Of a DNA stretch of 64,000 nucleotides, positions 1-9,308 are shown in pieces (the stretch's first letter is position 1; the number at the start of each line of letters is the position of its first letter). The notes beneath the pieces were generated by a model that saw only the letters and a list, made by a program, of their open reading frames with translations, was not told the DNA's origin and searched no databases. The DNA is from CAWCFV01 sp963794995 (GTDB lineage Bacteria; Actinomycetota; Actinomycetes; JACCUZ01): positions 1,922,001 to 1,986,000 of the forward strand of contig CAWCFV010000002.1 in NCBI GenBank assembly GCA_963794995.1, in the 5' to 3' direction. The position numbers and the translations under genes were made by a program.

Positions 1-121
1 CGCCGGCACGCTAGCCGCCGGTGTCGTCGAGCCCGGACCGGTGCCCACGGGCAGCGTCCGGACGGACCCGGTCGCGGGCGCCGCACTACCCTGCAGGCGC
101 ACTGTCCCACCAGGAGGCGAC
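1..121. other. Window-edge segment without a supported gene
   Basis: No gene is supported here. The reading frame of the downstream VOC gene stays open back to a GTG at 41, but that extension is Arg/Gly/Pro-rich and unlike the family. A clear Shine-Dalgarno AGGAGG at 112-117 points to the GTG at 122. Confidence 0.6.
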
Positions 122-559
122 GTGGCGCTCGGCCGCACGATCCCCGCCCTGCCCGTGCGCGACGTCGTGGCGGCCGTCTCCTTCTACGGCGAGCGGCTGG
201 GTTTCACGGCGCTGCACCAGGACGCCGGCTTCGCGGTCCTGCGTCGGGACGACGCGGTGCTGCACCTGTGGGAGGCGTCGGACGTCTCGTGGGACGGGCG
301 GGCAGCTGCCGAGCCCGCCGTGGGTGCCGGTCCCGCGGGACGGGGACCGGTGTGCAGCGGCGCCGAGTCCTTCCTCGCCGGCACCGCGAGCTGCCGCATC
401 GAGGCGACCGACATCGAAGCGCTGTACGCGGAGATGCAGGCGGCCTTCGTGCTGCACCCCGCCGCCAGCTCGCTCCAGGACACCGACTTCGGCACCCGGG
501 AGTTCGCCGTGCTCGACCTCGACGGCAACCTCATCGCCTTTCACACCTGGCTGGCCTGA
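122..559 (+). CDS. VOC-fold (glyoxalase/bleomycin-resistance-like) protein
   Basis: This is a 145-residue single-domain protein of the vicinal-oxygen-chelate superfamily. The N-terminal beta-alpha unit reads IPALPVRDVVAAVSFYGERL, followed by an LGF-type turn. The C-terminus FAVLDLDGNLIAFH is the typical closing strand with the metal- or ligand-side acidic residue. Its size fits the bleomycin-binding / antibiotic-sequestering subgroup as well as uncharacterised dioxygenase-like members. The start is the GTG at 122, with AGGAGG four bases upstream. The gene converges on the metallopeptidase gene that follows. The family is clear; the substrate cannot be told from sequence, and resistance is only one possibility. 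Confidence 0.8.
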   Translation: MALGRTIPALPVRDVVAAVSFYGERLGFTALHQDAGFAVLRRDDAVLHLWEASDVSWDGRAAAEPAVGAGPAGRGPVCSGAESFLAGTASCRIEATDIEALYAEMQAAFVLHPAASSLQDTDFGTREFAVLDLDGNLIAFHTWLA

Positions 560-600
560 GCCGACCCAGGCGGCCCGGCGCCCGGCACGGCAGCGAAGGG

Positions 601-1647
601 TCAGAGGATGCCGCGGTCCTGGAAGGCCCGGGTGATCACGCCGTCGTAACGCTTCCCGTACAGCCGCCGCGAGGCGTCGAGAGTGGCCCGGGCGGCGTCG
701 GCGAAGCTGGTGTCCGGCGCGAAGGCGAACTGCGCCTCGACGAGGATCCGGTCGGCGGTCTGCGCGTTGCCGATGCCGTTGCGGATGTCCCACAGGGCGC
801 GCGACCAGATCTGGCCGTCGAAGTGCACCTGGTTGCGACGGTCGGCCACGGTGAGATTCGTGTCGATCCGGCGGAGGCAGTGCGGGACCGCCGACGTGTA
901 GGACGTCGCGTCCCAGTCCATGACGCAGGCGGCCGGCGCCTTGACCGGCCAGCCGTGCTGCCCGGCCGACCAGAGACCGACCGAGACCGCGAGGTAGTCG
1001 CCGAACGCCTCGCCGATCGCGCCGGCGTCGATCGAGCTGCCGAACCCGGCCACCTGGGCGTCGTGCACGGCGTGCCCGTACTCGTGGACGATCACCTCGG
1101 CGTCCTCCGCGTCGTCGACGCCGCCCTTGCCGAACCGCAGGATGTCGTGCTTGTCCCACGAGTAGGAGTTGTCGACGCCGTACTGGTTGATGCGCACGTC
1201 CTGCGACTCGGCATTGACCGGCCGCAGTCCGCCCGGCACCCCGAACCCGAGGCCACGCAGGTAGTGCTGCGCCTCGGTCACCCAGAAGTAGGCCATCACC
1301 TGCTCGAACCGGTCGTCGTTCCGGTCGTAGAACATCTTGCCGTCGGCCGGAACCGTCGCCCACTCGCCGGTCGTGCCGCGCACGTTGGCCCACCTGCCGC
1401 GCAGGTAGCCGCTGCCGTCCAGGTCGGTGAGGGTCACGGTCCGGTACTCCGCGGCCGGGACGGCGGTCGCCGAGTCCTTCTGGTCGGTGAGCGACTGGTC
1501 GCCGCTGGACTGGACGGGGTTGACCGCGAAGACCTTGGCCTGCGGCGCCGCGGCACCGCTCGCGGCCGACGTGGCGACCAGCACCGAGGCGAGCCCGGCC
1601 AGGGCGACGGCGGCGGCGACGGGGCGGGCAGCGGGGCGACGGGTCAC
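601..1647 (-). CDS. Secreted neutral zinc metallopeptidase (M36/gluzincin-like)
   Basis: This is a 348-residue predicted exported protease. The N-terminus has Arg residues, then a hydrophobic Ala/Val/Leu stretch and an Ala-rich cleavage region (signal peptide, roughly residues 1-33). The zinc motif HEYGH lies near residue 188, with two His ligands and the catalytic Glu. GEAFGDY, about 22 residues later, supplies the probable third ligand, a gluzincin arrangement as in fungalysin-type M36 enzymes. It is shorter than full fungalysins, with no obvious propeptide domain. The start is the GTG at 1647 because AGGAG lies just upstream; an in-frame start at 1686 has no such signal. It probably degrades extracellular protein. 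Confidence 0.8.
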   Translation of the reverse strand: MTRRPAARPVAAAVALAGLASVLVATSAASGAAAPQAKVFAVNPVQSSGDQSLTDQKDSATAVPAAEYRTVTLTDLDGSGYLRGRWANVRGTTGEWATVPADGKMFYDRNDDRFEQVMAYFWVTEAQHYLRGLGFGVPGGLRPVNAESQDVRINQYGVDNSYSWDKHDILRFGKGGVDDAEDAEVIVHEYGHAVHDAQVAGFGSSIDAGAIGEAFGDYLAVSVGLWSAGQHGWPVKAPAACVMDWDATSYTSAVPHCLRRIDTNLTVADRRNQVHFDGQIWSRALWDIRNGIGNAQTADRILVEAQFAFAPDTSFADAARATLDASRRLYGKRYDGVITRAFQDRGIL

Positions 1648-1767
1648 GGGAGCTCCTGGCAGACGACTGGGCGGACCCGCGCACACTACGTCCCGGATCC
1701 CGGTCTGGGAAGTGCCGCCGAACGGCGGTGACCGGGCCGCTACGCCACGTCCGCAGCCGTCACCCGG

Positions 1768-3054
1768 TCAGCCGAGCAACGACCGGATCTCGACGGTCTG
1801 GTCGCGCCCCGGGCCCACGCCGATCGCCGAGATCGGGGCCCCAGACATGTCCTCGAGGGCCCGCACGTACTCCCGCGCCGCCTTCGGCAGGTCGTCGAGC
1901 GAGCGAGCCGACGAGATGTCCTCGTCCCAGCCGGCCAGCAGCTCGTACACCGGCTTGGCGTGGTGGAAGTCGGTCTGCGTCATCGGCATCTCGTCGTGCC
2001 GGACACCCTCGACCTCGTAGGCGACGCACACCGGAACCGTCTCCCACCCCGTCAGGACGTCGAGCTTGGTGAGGACGAAGTCGGTGACGCCGTTGACCCT
2101 CGACGCGTACCGGGCGACCACCGCGTCGTACCAGCCGCAGCGACGCGGACGCCCCGTGGTGGTGCCGAACTCGGCACCGTCGACGCGCAGCCGCTCACCG
2201 TCGTCGTCGAGCAGCTCGGTGGGGAACGGGCCGGAGCCGACGCGCGTCGTGTACGCCTTGACCACGGCGATGACGCGGTCGATCCGGGTCGGTGGGATCC
2301 CGGACCCGGTGCACGCCCCGCCGGCCGTCGGGTTGGACGACGTGACGAACGGATAGGTCCCGTGGTCGACGTCGAGCAGCGTCGCCTGGCCGCCTTCGAG
2401 GAGCACGGTGTCGCCACGGTCCAGGGCCTGCGACAGCACCAGACCGGTGTCGGCGACCATCGGTCGCAGCCGGTCGGCGAAGGACAGGAACTCGTCGACG
2501 ACCTCGTCGACGGTGATCGCGCGACGGTTGTAGACCTTGACCAGGACGTCGTTCTTGAGCGCGAGCGCACCCTCGACCTTCTGCCGCAGGATCTTCTCGT
2601 CGAACAGGTCCTGCACCCGCACGCCGACGCGCGACATCTTGTCGGCGTAGGTCGGCCCGATGCCGCGGCCGGTCGTGCCGAGCTTCGCCTTGCCCAGGAA
2701 GCGCTCGGCGACCTTGTCGATGGTGCGGTGGTGCGGGCCGATGAGGTGCGCGCTCGCGCTGACCAGCAGCTTCGAGGTGTCGACGCCGCGCTCGGCGAGG
2801 GCGTCGAGCTCGGTGAACAGCACCGCGAGGTCGATGACGACGCCGTTGCCGATGACCGGCGTGCAGCCAGGCGTCAGGATGCCGGAGGGCAGCAGGTGCA
2901 GCGCGTACTTCTCGCCGCCGATCACGATCGTGTGACCGGCGTTGTTGCCGCCGTTGTACTTCACGACGTAGTCGACCGAGGAGCCGAGCAGGTCGGTGGC
3001 CTTGCCCTTGCCCTCGTCGCCCCACTGAGCGCCGAGAAGCACGATCGCCGGCAC
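1768..3054 (-). CDS. purA: Adenylosuccinate synthetase
   Basis: PurA makes adenylosuccinate from IMP and aspartate using GTP, the first committed step from IMP to AMP. The 428-residue length is normal for the family. The sequence starts with AIVLLGAQWGDEGKGK, containing the GDEGKGK GTP-binding and catalytic loop with its Asp. NGGNNAGHTI, GTTGRGIGPTYADK (IMP binding) and GSGPFPTEL follow in the expected order. The chosen GTG at 3054 puts this N-terminus where the family has it; a long upstream open frame overlaps the divergent lipid kinase and is not real. The gene is divergent from that kinase, with 78 bases between the starts. Confidence 0.97.
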   Translation of the reverse strand: MPAIVLLGAQWGDEGKGKATDLLGSSVDYVVKYNGGNNAGHTIVIGGEKYALHLLPSGILTPGCTPVIGNGVVIDLAVLFTELDALAERGVDTSKLLVSASAHLIGPHHRTIDKVAERFLGKAKLGTTGRGIGPTYADKMSRVGVRVQDLFDEKILRQKVEGALALKNDVLVKVYNRRAITVDEVVDEFLSFADRLRPMVADTGLVLSQALDRGDTVLLEGGQATLLDVDHGTYPFVTSSNPTAGGACTGSGIPPTRIDRVIAVVKAYTTRVGSGPFPTELLDDDGERLRVDGAEFGTTTGRPRRCGWYDAVVARYASRVNGVTDFVLTKLDVLTGWETVPVCVAYEVEGVRHDEMPMTQTDFHHAKPVYELLAGWDEDISSARSLDDLPKAAREYVRALEDMSGAPISAIGVGPGRDQTVEIRSLLG

Positions 3055-3132
3055 GGGTGCACCTGTCTCCGTCGGGGATGATGGGCGGCAGGCGAGGCAC
3101 GCCAGGTGCCGACGACTGCGAGGAGATGCTAC

Positions 3133-4014
3133 GTGAACCCGCTGGTCGTGGTCACGAACGCCGCGGCCGGTGGGGCCGCCGACGACGCCGTGGAGGCGGC
3201 GCTGGCCGTCCTGGACGCGGCCACCGACGTCCGCCGGGAGGTGTGCGCCGAGCCCGGCGACCTCGACGGCGTGCTGGACTCGCTGGCCGACGGCGAGACC
3301 CTGGTGCTGGTGGGTGGCGACGGCTCGGTGCACACGGCCGTGGCCGCGCTGTGGCGTCGCGACGCCCTCACCCCGGACCGGCCGCTCGGGCTCGTGCCGC
3401 TGGGCACCGGGAACGACCTGGCCCGCACGCTGGGCATCCCGCTCGACCCCGCCGAGGCGGCCCGAGCCCTGCTGGCCGGCCGGCCGCGTGCGCTCGACCT
3501 GCTCGTCGACGACCACGGGGGCGTCGTGGTCAACGCCGTGCACGTGGGGATCGGCGCGGAGGCGGCCGAGAAGGCGTCCGGCCTGAAGGACCGGCTGGGG
3601 GCTGCCGCCTACGCCGTCGGCAGCGTCGCCGCGGGGGTCCGGCCGGGGGGCTGGTCGCTGCACGTCGCCGTCGACGGCCGGCCCGTGCAGGTCGACGGCG
3701 ACGTGCTCATGGTCGGCATCGCGAACGGCCGGACCATCGGCGGCGGTGCCGAGCTGGCGCCCGATGCCGAGCCGGACGACGGCGAGGTCGACGTCGTCGT
3801 CGCCACCTCCACCGGCCCGCTGGCCCGTCTCGGCTTCGCCGTCTCCTTGCGCGAGGGCGAGCACGTGGAGCGCGACGACGTGCTCGTCCTGCGCGGCCGG
3901 TCGGTGCACGTGACCGGCGAGGCCTTCCCGGTCAACGCCGACGGCGAGCTGACGGGTCCGGTGTCAGCGCGGACCTGGACGGTCCGGCCAGGGGCGTGGT
4001 CGCTGCTCGTCTGA
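3133..4014 (+). CDS. Diacylglycerol kinase family (YegS/DagK-type) lipid kinase
   Basis: This 293-residue protein has the diacylglycerol-kinase catalytic domain in its first half: a nucleotide-binding GGDGS near residue 60 and LGTGNDLAR near residue 90. The C-terminal beta-rich domain includes IANGRTIGGGAELAP, which in this family carries lipid-binding and metal-site residues. Members phosphorylate diacylglycerol, ceramide-like or phosphatidylinositol substrates at the cytoplasmic membrane face; the exact lipid is not predictable. The GTG at 3133 was chosen because AGGAGA precedes it by six bases. It is divergent from purA and convergent with a phospholipase-D-fold synthase, which may hint at a shared lipid theme. 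Confidence 0.88.
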   Translation: MNPLVVVTNAAAGGAADDAVEAALAVLDAATDVRREVCAEPGDLDGVLDSLADGETLVLVGGDGSVHTAVAALWRRDALTPDRPLGLVPLGTGNDLARTLGIPLDPAEAARALLAGRPRALDLLVDDHGGVVVNAVHVGIGAEAAEKASGLKDRLGAAAYAVGSVAAGVRPGGWSLHVAVDGRPVQVDGDVLMVGIANGRTIGGGAELAPDAEPDDGEVDVVVATSTGPLARLGFAVSLREGEHVERDDVLVLRGRSVHVTGEAFPVNADGELTGPVSARTWTVRPGAWSLLV

Positions 4015-4037
4015 CACCGACCGGCCCGCGCGAGCGG

Positions 4038-5204
4038 CTACATCCACCGGCGGATGGGCCGTACGGCTGCCTCCATCGCGCGCTGGCCGGTCGAGCGGTT
4101 GCGCCAGCGGGTGAGGTCGATCTCGACGCTGCGGGTGAAGTCGTCGTCGAGATGCGCGTCGAGCGTCGCCGTGAGCTCGCTGTCCAGCGCGATGAGCACG
4201 ACCTCCTCGTCGTGGTCGAGCGAGCGGCGGTTGAAGTTGGACGACCCGACGACCGCGGCGACGCCGTCGACCGTCATGACCTTCGCGTGCATCATCGACG
4301 GCTGGAAGGTCCAGACCCGCACGCCGCAGCCGACCAGCCGGTCATAGACCCCTTCGGACGTGAGCTGCGAGACCCGCTTGTCGGCGTGCGGTCCCGGGAC
4401 GAGCAGGTCGACCTGCACGCCGCGACCGGGCGCGGCGCACAGCGTCTCGAGGAAGTCACCGTCCGGCGCGAAGTACGCGGTGGCGATCCGCAGCCGCTCC
4501 CTGGCGGCGCTGAGCATGATGTGGAACGCGGACTGCATGTCGTCCCAGCCGAGGCTGGCTGAGCCACGGACGATCTGCACGGTGGACGTACCGGTCTGCG
4601 ACTGGACGGGGAACTCGTCGTCGTCGCCGAACAGGTCGCGACCCGTCTCGGCCCAGTCCTGGATGAACGCCGACTGGAGGCCGTCGACCGCCGGGCCCTC
4701 CACGCGCAGGTGGGTGTCGCGCCACTCGCTCTCGTCGCGCGCGTCGCCGCACCACTCCTGCGCGATGCCCACCCCGCCGGTGAAGGCGACCCGTCCGTCG
4801 ACGACGCAGACCTTGCGGTGCAGGCGGTGGTTGGCCTTGAACGGCGACTTCACCAGCGGCTTGCGGAACCACTCGACCTGCACGCCGGCGGAGTCCATCC
4901 GGTCGACGAGGCCGCGCTCGATCAGTCGCCCGCCCAGGGCGTCGATCAGCAGCCGTACCCGGACGCCGGCGCGGGCGCGGTCGCACATCGCCTCGGCGAA
5001 CTGCACCGCGATCTCGCCCTGCCAGTACACGAAGGTCATCAGGTCGACGGTGGCCTCGGCCGCGCGGATCGCGTCGAGCATGGCGGGGAAGATCTCGTCG
5101 CCGTTGCGCAGGACCTGCACCGAGTTGCCTTCGGTGAACGGGGTGCCGATGACCACCTCCAGCCGCCGGCGGAGCACCTCGGCGGTCAGCACCTGGTCGC
5201 TCAT
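4038..5204 (-). CDS. Phospholipase-D-fold protein, cardiolipin-synthase-like
   Basis: This 388-residue protein has two HKD active-site motifs: HRLHRKVCVVDG near residue 125 and MHAKVMTVDG near residue 310. The second is followed by GSSNFNRRSLDHDEE, which is typical of bacterial cardiolipin synthases. Such enzymes join two phosphatidylglycerols, or phosphatidylglycerol and another lipid, at the membrane. Unlike classical Cls it lacks N-terminal transmembrane helices, so it resembles the ClsB-type or PLD-like group. AGGAGGAG lies directly before the ATG at 5204. Other PLD activities, such as phosphodiesterase, cannot be excluded. Confidence 0.85.
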   Translation of the reverse strand: MSDQVLTAEVLRRRLEVVIGTPFTEGNSVQVLRNGDEIFPAMLDAIRAAEATVDLMTFVYWQGEIAVQFAEAMCDRARAGVRVRLLIDALGGRLIERGLVDRMDSAGVQVEWFRKPLVKSPFKANHRLHRKVCVVDGRVAFTGGVGIAQEWCGDARDESEWRDTHLRVEGPAVDGLQSAFIQDWAETGRDLFGDDDEFPVQSQTGTSTVQIVRGSASLGWDDMQSAFHIMLSAARERLRIATAYFAPDGDFLETLCAAPGRGVQVDLLVPGPHADKRVSQLTSEGVYDRLVGCGVRVWTFQPSMMHAKVMTVDGVAAVVGSSNFNRRSLDHDEEVVLIALDSELTATLDAHLDDDFTRSVEIDLTRWRNRSTGQRAMEAAVRPIRRWM

Positions 5205-5270
5205 GGAGGCTCCTCCTGCAGGGTGGGTGCGGCGGCGAAACGTCGGGGGCGATCGGTGCTGTGCGGGGTG

Positions 5271-6260
5271 CTACGGGCCGGGCAGCAGCCCGCGACGGGC
5301 GGCCTCGGCGCCGGCCTGGAACCGCGTACCGGCGCCGAGGTCGTCCATCAGCGCGGCGATCCTGCGGCGAACCGTGCGCAGTGACAGACCGAGCTGGCGG
5401 GCGATGCTCTCGTCCTTCATGCCCAGGCAGAGCAGCTCAAGCACCATCAGGCCGTCATCTGTCGCCGACCCGTCGGGCTCGCGGGACCGCCCGGTGGGCA
5501 GCGGGCTCGCGCCGGCCCAGAACTCCTCGAACAGCGCCCGGACCAGGGCCACCACCGCAGGGGCGCGGAGCAGCAGGCGGCCGCCCTCGTCACCGCCGCC
5601 GTCGGCCGTCACCAGGGCGGCCTCGTCGCCGAACACCGCGACCGAGGGCACCGCTCGGTGGGTGAGCCGGACCTGCTCGCCGGCAGCCGCCCACCGACGG
5701 ACGTACGCGAGACGTTCGGCGACGTCCAGCACCGCGACCGGGTAGAGGCCGCGCATGGGACGCCCGGCGGCCAGCTGCTGCTCGAGCAGGTCGACGTAGG
5801 CCGGCGCATCGACGTCGTGGTTGACGACGGGGTGGCTGGAGAGCACCTCGCCCGTCGTGCTGCGCTGGATGTCCTCGACCGCGGCGAAGGACTCCTCCAG
5901 GCTGAGCACCTCGAACGGCACGCTGGACCATCCGCGGGACTGACCGACCATGTGGTCGGCGGCGAAGCCGGACAGCGCAGCGCGCACCGTGTCCAGCCGG
6001 ACCCGCCGCTCCTCGAGCTCGGAGAGCTCGCCGTGGACCAGTGCCGTGAGCGTGGTCGCCGGGGCCGCCGGGACCGGGCCGTCCGGGCCGCGGGAGACCA
6101 GCCCGACCCGGACCAGCGCCACGAGCGCCGCCTCGACCTCGGCGGCCCTGAGGTCGAGGTGCTCGGCCAGCCTCGCCTGGTCGTAGCCCGGGTTGCGCAG
6201 CAGCGCCCGGTAGGTCGTCTCGGCGACGTCGTCCACACCCCACACGTCCAGCGCGCTCAC
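5271..6260 (-). CDS. LuxR-type HTH transcriptional regulator
   Basis: This 329-residue regulator has an N-terminal winged-helix-like segment (about residues 15-75, TYRALLRNPGYDQARLAEHL) resembling TrmB-type regulators. A central region may be a sensor domain. The C-terminal LuxR/GerE helix-turn-helix (about 260-320) includes LCLGMKDESIARQLGLSLRT. Such proteins are common in actinobacteria, often in single-gene units, and the ligand is unknown. The GTG at 6260 is chosen because TAGGCT lies seven bases before it, a leaderless arrangement; the longer frame to 6302 would read through this element. It lies between the PLD-type gene and a terminator-like hairpin. Confidence 0.82.
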   Translation of the reverse strand: MSALDVWGVDDVAETTYRALLRNPGYDQARLAEHLDLRAAEVEAALVALVRVGLVSRGPDGPVPAAPATTLTALVHGELSELEERRVRLDTVRAALSGFAADHMVGQSRGWSSVPFEVLSLEESFAAVEDIQRSTTGEVLSSHPVVNHDVDAPAYVDLLEQQLAAGRPMRGLYPVAVLDVAERLAYVRRWAAAGEQVRLTHRAVPSVAVFGDEAALVTADGGGDEGGRLLLRAPAVVALVRALFEEFWAGASPLPTGRSREPDGSATDDGLMVLELLCLGMKDESIARQLGLSLRTVRRRIAALMDDLGAGTRFQAGAEAARRGLLPGP

Positions 6261-6267
6261 CGGGCCG

Positions 6268-6273
6268 AGCCTA
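6268..6273 (-). promoter_or_regulatory. -10 element, leaderless promoter of the LuxR-type regulator
   Basis: TAGGCT on the minus strand ends seven bases before the GTG at 6260, so transcription would begin at or next to the start codon. Confidence 0.6.
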
Positions 6274-6347
6274 GGGGCCTGGCAGGTTGCTGTCACTGGC
6301 AACGAAGAGACAGCGCGGCGGGGCGGGCGCAGGGCATGATGGCCCCC

Positions 6348-6391
6348 GACGAGGTGCGGAACCGCGGCAGGGGACGGTTCCGCGCCTCGTC
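6348..6391 (-). terminator. Hairpin downstream of the DUF3151 gene
   Basis: GACGAGGTGCGGAACCG (6348-6364) pairs with CGGTTCCGCGCCTCGTC (6375-6391), a 17-bp stem with one mismatch and a 10-base loop. It lies about 75 bases after the DUF3151 stop. There is no U-tract, as is usual for high-GC actinobacterial terminators. Confidence 0.55.
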
Positions 6392-6465
6392 GGCCGTCCG
6401 GGCCGGGTCAGCGGGCCGGTCGCCGTGCGAGCCGCCAGCCCAGCCCGTCGACCGTGCGGGAAGGG

Positions 6466-6876
6466 TCAGCCGAGCTCGCGGGCCGCCGTGGCGCTGCTGT
6501 CGGCGAGGAACTGCCGGCACCGCTGCGCCTCCGGGTCCTCGCCGATCGCGTCGGCAGCGGTGGCCAGGGCGTGCAGCGCACGGAGGAACCCGCGGTTGGG
6601 CTCGTGCTCCCACGGCACCGGACCGTGCCCCTTCCAGCCGCTGCGCCGCAGGGCGTCGAGCGCGCGGTGGTACCCGGTGCGGGCGTAGGCGTACGCCTCG
6701 ACGGTGCGGCCGGCGGCCAGTGCCTCCTCGGCGAGCACGGCCCAGGCCAGCGACGACGTCGGGTGCGCGGCCGCGACCTCGGCCGCAGGCGTCCCGCCCG
6801 CCAGGGCCTCGCGCGGACCCGGCTCGTCCGGCAGCAGGGTGGGAGCGGGCTCCCCCAGCAGGTTCTGGTGCGTCAT
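6466..6876 (-). CDS. DUF3151 family protein
   Basis: This 136-residue acidic, alpha-helical protein belongs to the actinobacterial DUF3151 family. Recognisable family features are the N-terminal LLGEPAPTLLP, the central Ala/Glu helices (AWAVLAEEAL, EAYAYARTGYHR) and the conserved GWKGHGPVPW followed by NRGFLRAL. The function is unknown. The family is usually found near fba and purA (Rv0360c in M. tuberculosis, from memory), as here. The ATG at 6876 is preceded by GGGAGGAT; the frame upstream would run into a palindromic repeat and is rejected. It probably forms a small transcription unit ended by the hairpin at 6348-6391. Confidence 0.85.
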   Translation of the reverse strand: MTHQNLLGEPAPTLLPDEPGPREALAGGTPAAEVAAAHPTSSLAWAVLAEEALAAGRTVEAYAYARTGYHRALDALRRSGWKGHGPVPWEHEPNRGFLRALHALATAADAIGEDPEAQRCRQFLADSSATAARELG

Positions 6877-6903
6877 GCCCCCGATCCTCCCACCCCGCGT
6901 CCC

Positions 6904-6969
6904 GGATTCGACCACGTGAGGTAGGCCAGGGCACACGGCAACAGGCGTCGCGGCCTGTTGCCGTGTGCC
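6904..6969. repeat. Palindromic element family 1, copy A (left arm plus core hairpin)
   Basis: The outer arm GGATTCGACCACGTGAGGTA begins at 6904. The core GGCACACGGCAACAGGC (6930-6946) pairs perfectly with GCCTGTTGCCGTGTGCC (6953-6969) around a 6-base loop. Positions 6904-6945 are the exact reverse complement of 8105-8146 in copy B, so the gene between them is bracketed by 42-bp perfect inverted repeats. The matching right outer arm is missing in this copy. Confidence 0.85.
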
Positions 6970-7000
6970 TACGCCTGTTGAGGCGTGGACGAGCCGGCAC

Positions 7001-7972
7001 TCAGGCGCCGGGGAGCCTGACGGACTGCGCCGTCGCCAGGGCCTCCCGCAGCCGCGCGAGCCACCGGTCGGGCTCGATCAGGTCCACCCACGTCCACCGG
7101 ACGACGTGGAGGCCCAGGGCGCGCAGGCGGTCCTCGCGACGCTTCTCGGCCCAGACGGCGTCGGCCGCACCGTGGGCGTCCGCGCCGTACTTGCCCCGGC
7201 CGTCGAACTCGCCGACCACCCGCAGGGGCAGCCAGCCGAAGTCGACGACCCCGACGAGGCCGAACGTGTCGTCGACCCGCACCTGGAGGCCCGTGGGAGC
7301 GAGTCCGGCGTCGATCAGCACGGCGCGGGACCGGCTCTCGCCCGGGTTGGCCGACCGGCCGTCGGCGTGCGCCACCGCCCGTGAGGCGCGCCGAGAGCCC
7401 GACCAGGCGCGGGCGAAGAAGAGCACTTCGCGCACCTCGTCGGCGGTCGCACCGGACCGCAGCGCGGAGTCGACGGCGGCCAGACCGCGCGCGAAGTCGG
7501 ACGTCCTGGCGACGTCCACGGCGGTCCGTGCGGCGGACGTCACCCGGGCCCCGTCGTGCAGGGTCACGTGCCGGTCGGGCAGCGCGGCCGCGTGGTGGCG
7601 CACACCTGCCTCCAGCCGCGAGGCCGGCAGCTCAGGACGGGTCAGGTGCAGCTCGGTCAGGTCGGGGCTCAGCAGCTCGAGCCCGGTCCGGACCGCCGCC
7701 GTCTCGTGGCTGAGCGCAGCCGGGGCCGACAGGGACAGCAGCACCCCCCGCGCGTCGACGAGGTGCTTGGCCGCGCCGGTGAGCCGCGCGTACTCACCCT
7801 CGTGCGCGTAGACGCCGCGCCGTACGGACCGCAGCGCGCCGATGGCCCGGAGGTGCTGGATCTCGCGGTGGGTGTGGCCGGCGGCGTAGGCCTGGGCCGC
7901 GGTGAACAGGCCAGCCTGCGTGGCCATCACGGGCCGGAGGCGGGGGGCGGGGTCGAACACGGGCGGTCGCAT
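7001..7972 (-). CDS. AbiEi-antitoxin-type wHTH plus DUF559 nuclease-like domain protein
   Basis: This 323-residue protein has an N-terminal winged-helix domain (FTAAQAYAAGHTHREIQ, then a Gly-Val-Tyr 'RGVYA' turn) like type IV antitoxin AbiEi-domain proteins. The C-terminal domain has the PD-(D/E)xK-like layout of DUF559/Vsr-type proteins: GESRSRAVLIDAGL, VGVVDFGW, VVGEFDGRGKY and ALGLHVVRWTW. Such two-domain proteins are abundant in actinobacteria, with unknown function. No toxin partner is adjacent. The ATG at 7972 (CAGGCT six bases upstream) is preferred to 8092, which would place the start inside a repeat. The gene sits exactly between repeat copies A and B and interrupts the DUF3151-fba neighbourhood, suggesting insertion. 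Confidence 0.75.
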   Translation of the reverse strand: MRPPVFDPAPRLRPVMATQAGLFTAAQAYAAGHTHREIQHLRAIGALRSVRRGVYAHEGEYARLTGAAKHLVDARGVLLSLSAPAALSHETAAVRTGLELLSPDLTELHLTRPELPASRLEAGVRHHAAALPDRHVTLHDGARVTSAARTAVDVARTSDFARGLAAVDSALRSGATADEVREVLFFARAWSGSRRASRAVAHADGRSANPGESRSRAVLIDAGLAPTGLQVRVDDTFGLVGVVDFGWLPLRVVGEFDGRGKYGADAHGAADAVWAEKRREDRLRALGLHVVRWTWVDLIEPDRWLARLREALATAQSVRLPGA

Positions 7973-7978
7973 GCACCC

Positions 7979-7984
7979 AGCCTG
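7979..7984 (-). promoter_or_regulatory. Possible -10 (CAGGCT), leaderless promoter of the AbiEi-type gene
   Basis: CAGGCT on the minus strand lies six bases before the ATG at 7972. It differs from the canonical TAGGCT by the first base, so support is weaker than for the other leaderless genes. Confidence 0.35.
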
Positions 7985-8080
7985 CGAGCAGCCGAGGGCC
8001 GGGCCGGGCTGCGTCCCCAGGTGAGGAGCGCCGCGGCGTACCGGGCCAGGCTGTGGACGGCCCGCGCCCCAACAGGCGAG

Positions 8081-8146
8081 GGCACACCGCAACAGGCGTC
8101 GAGCCCTGTTGCCGTGTGCCCTGGCCTACCTCACGTGGTCGAATCC
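8081..8146. repeat. Palindromic element family 1, copy B (core hairpin plus right arm)
   Basis: The core begins GGCACACCGCAACAGGC at 8081 and pairs, with one mismatch, with the segment from 8105. The right outer arm ends CCTCACGTGGTCGAATCC at 8146. It is the mirror half of copy A: 8105-8146 is the perfect reverse complement of 6904-6945. The left outer arm is missing. Confidence 0.85.
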
Positions 8147-8160
8147 CGGATGCGGAGGGG

Positions 8161-9192
<1,032 letters not shown>

Positions 9193-9308
9193 GGTCGTCT
9201 CCGTGGTTCCAGGTGGCTGTCCGGCCTCGGGTGCGTGCAATCCCACCACACCGGCGCGCACGCCGTCAGCGGGCGGCCACGGACTGGTCACCCGAGCGGG
9301 GACGTCCC

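Noticed and set aside
1768..3909. PurA as a 713-residue fusion protein
   Set aside because: The extra N-terminal sequence runs antisense through the lipid kinase gene; PurA starts normally at 3054.
6904..8146. Insertion sequence carrying the AbiEi-type gene
   Set aside because: No transposase motif is present in the bracketed gene, and no target duplication could be recognised, so only a repeat-bracketed gene is reported.
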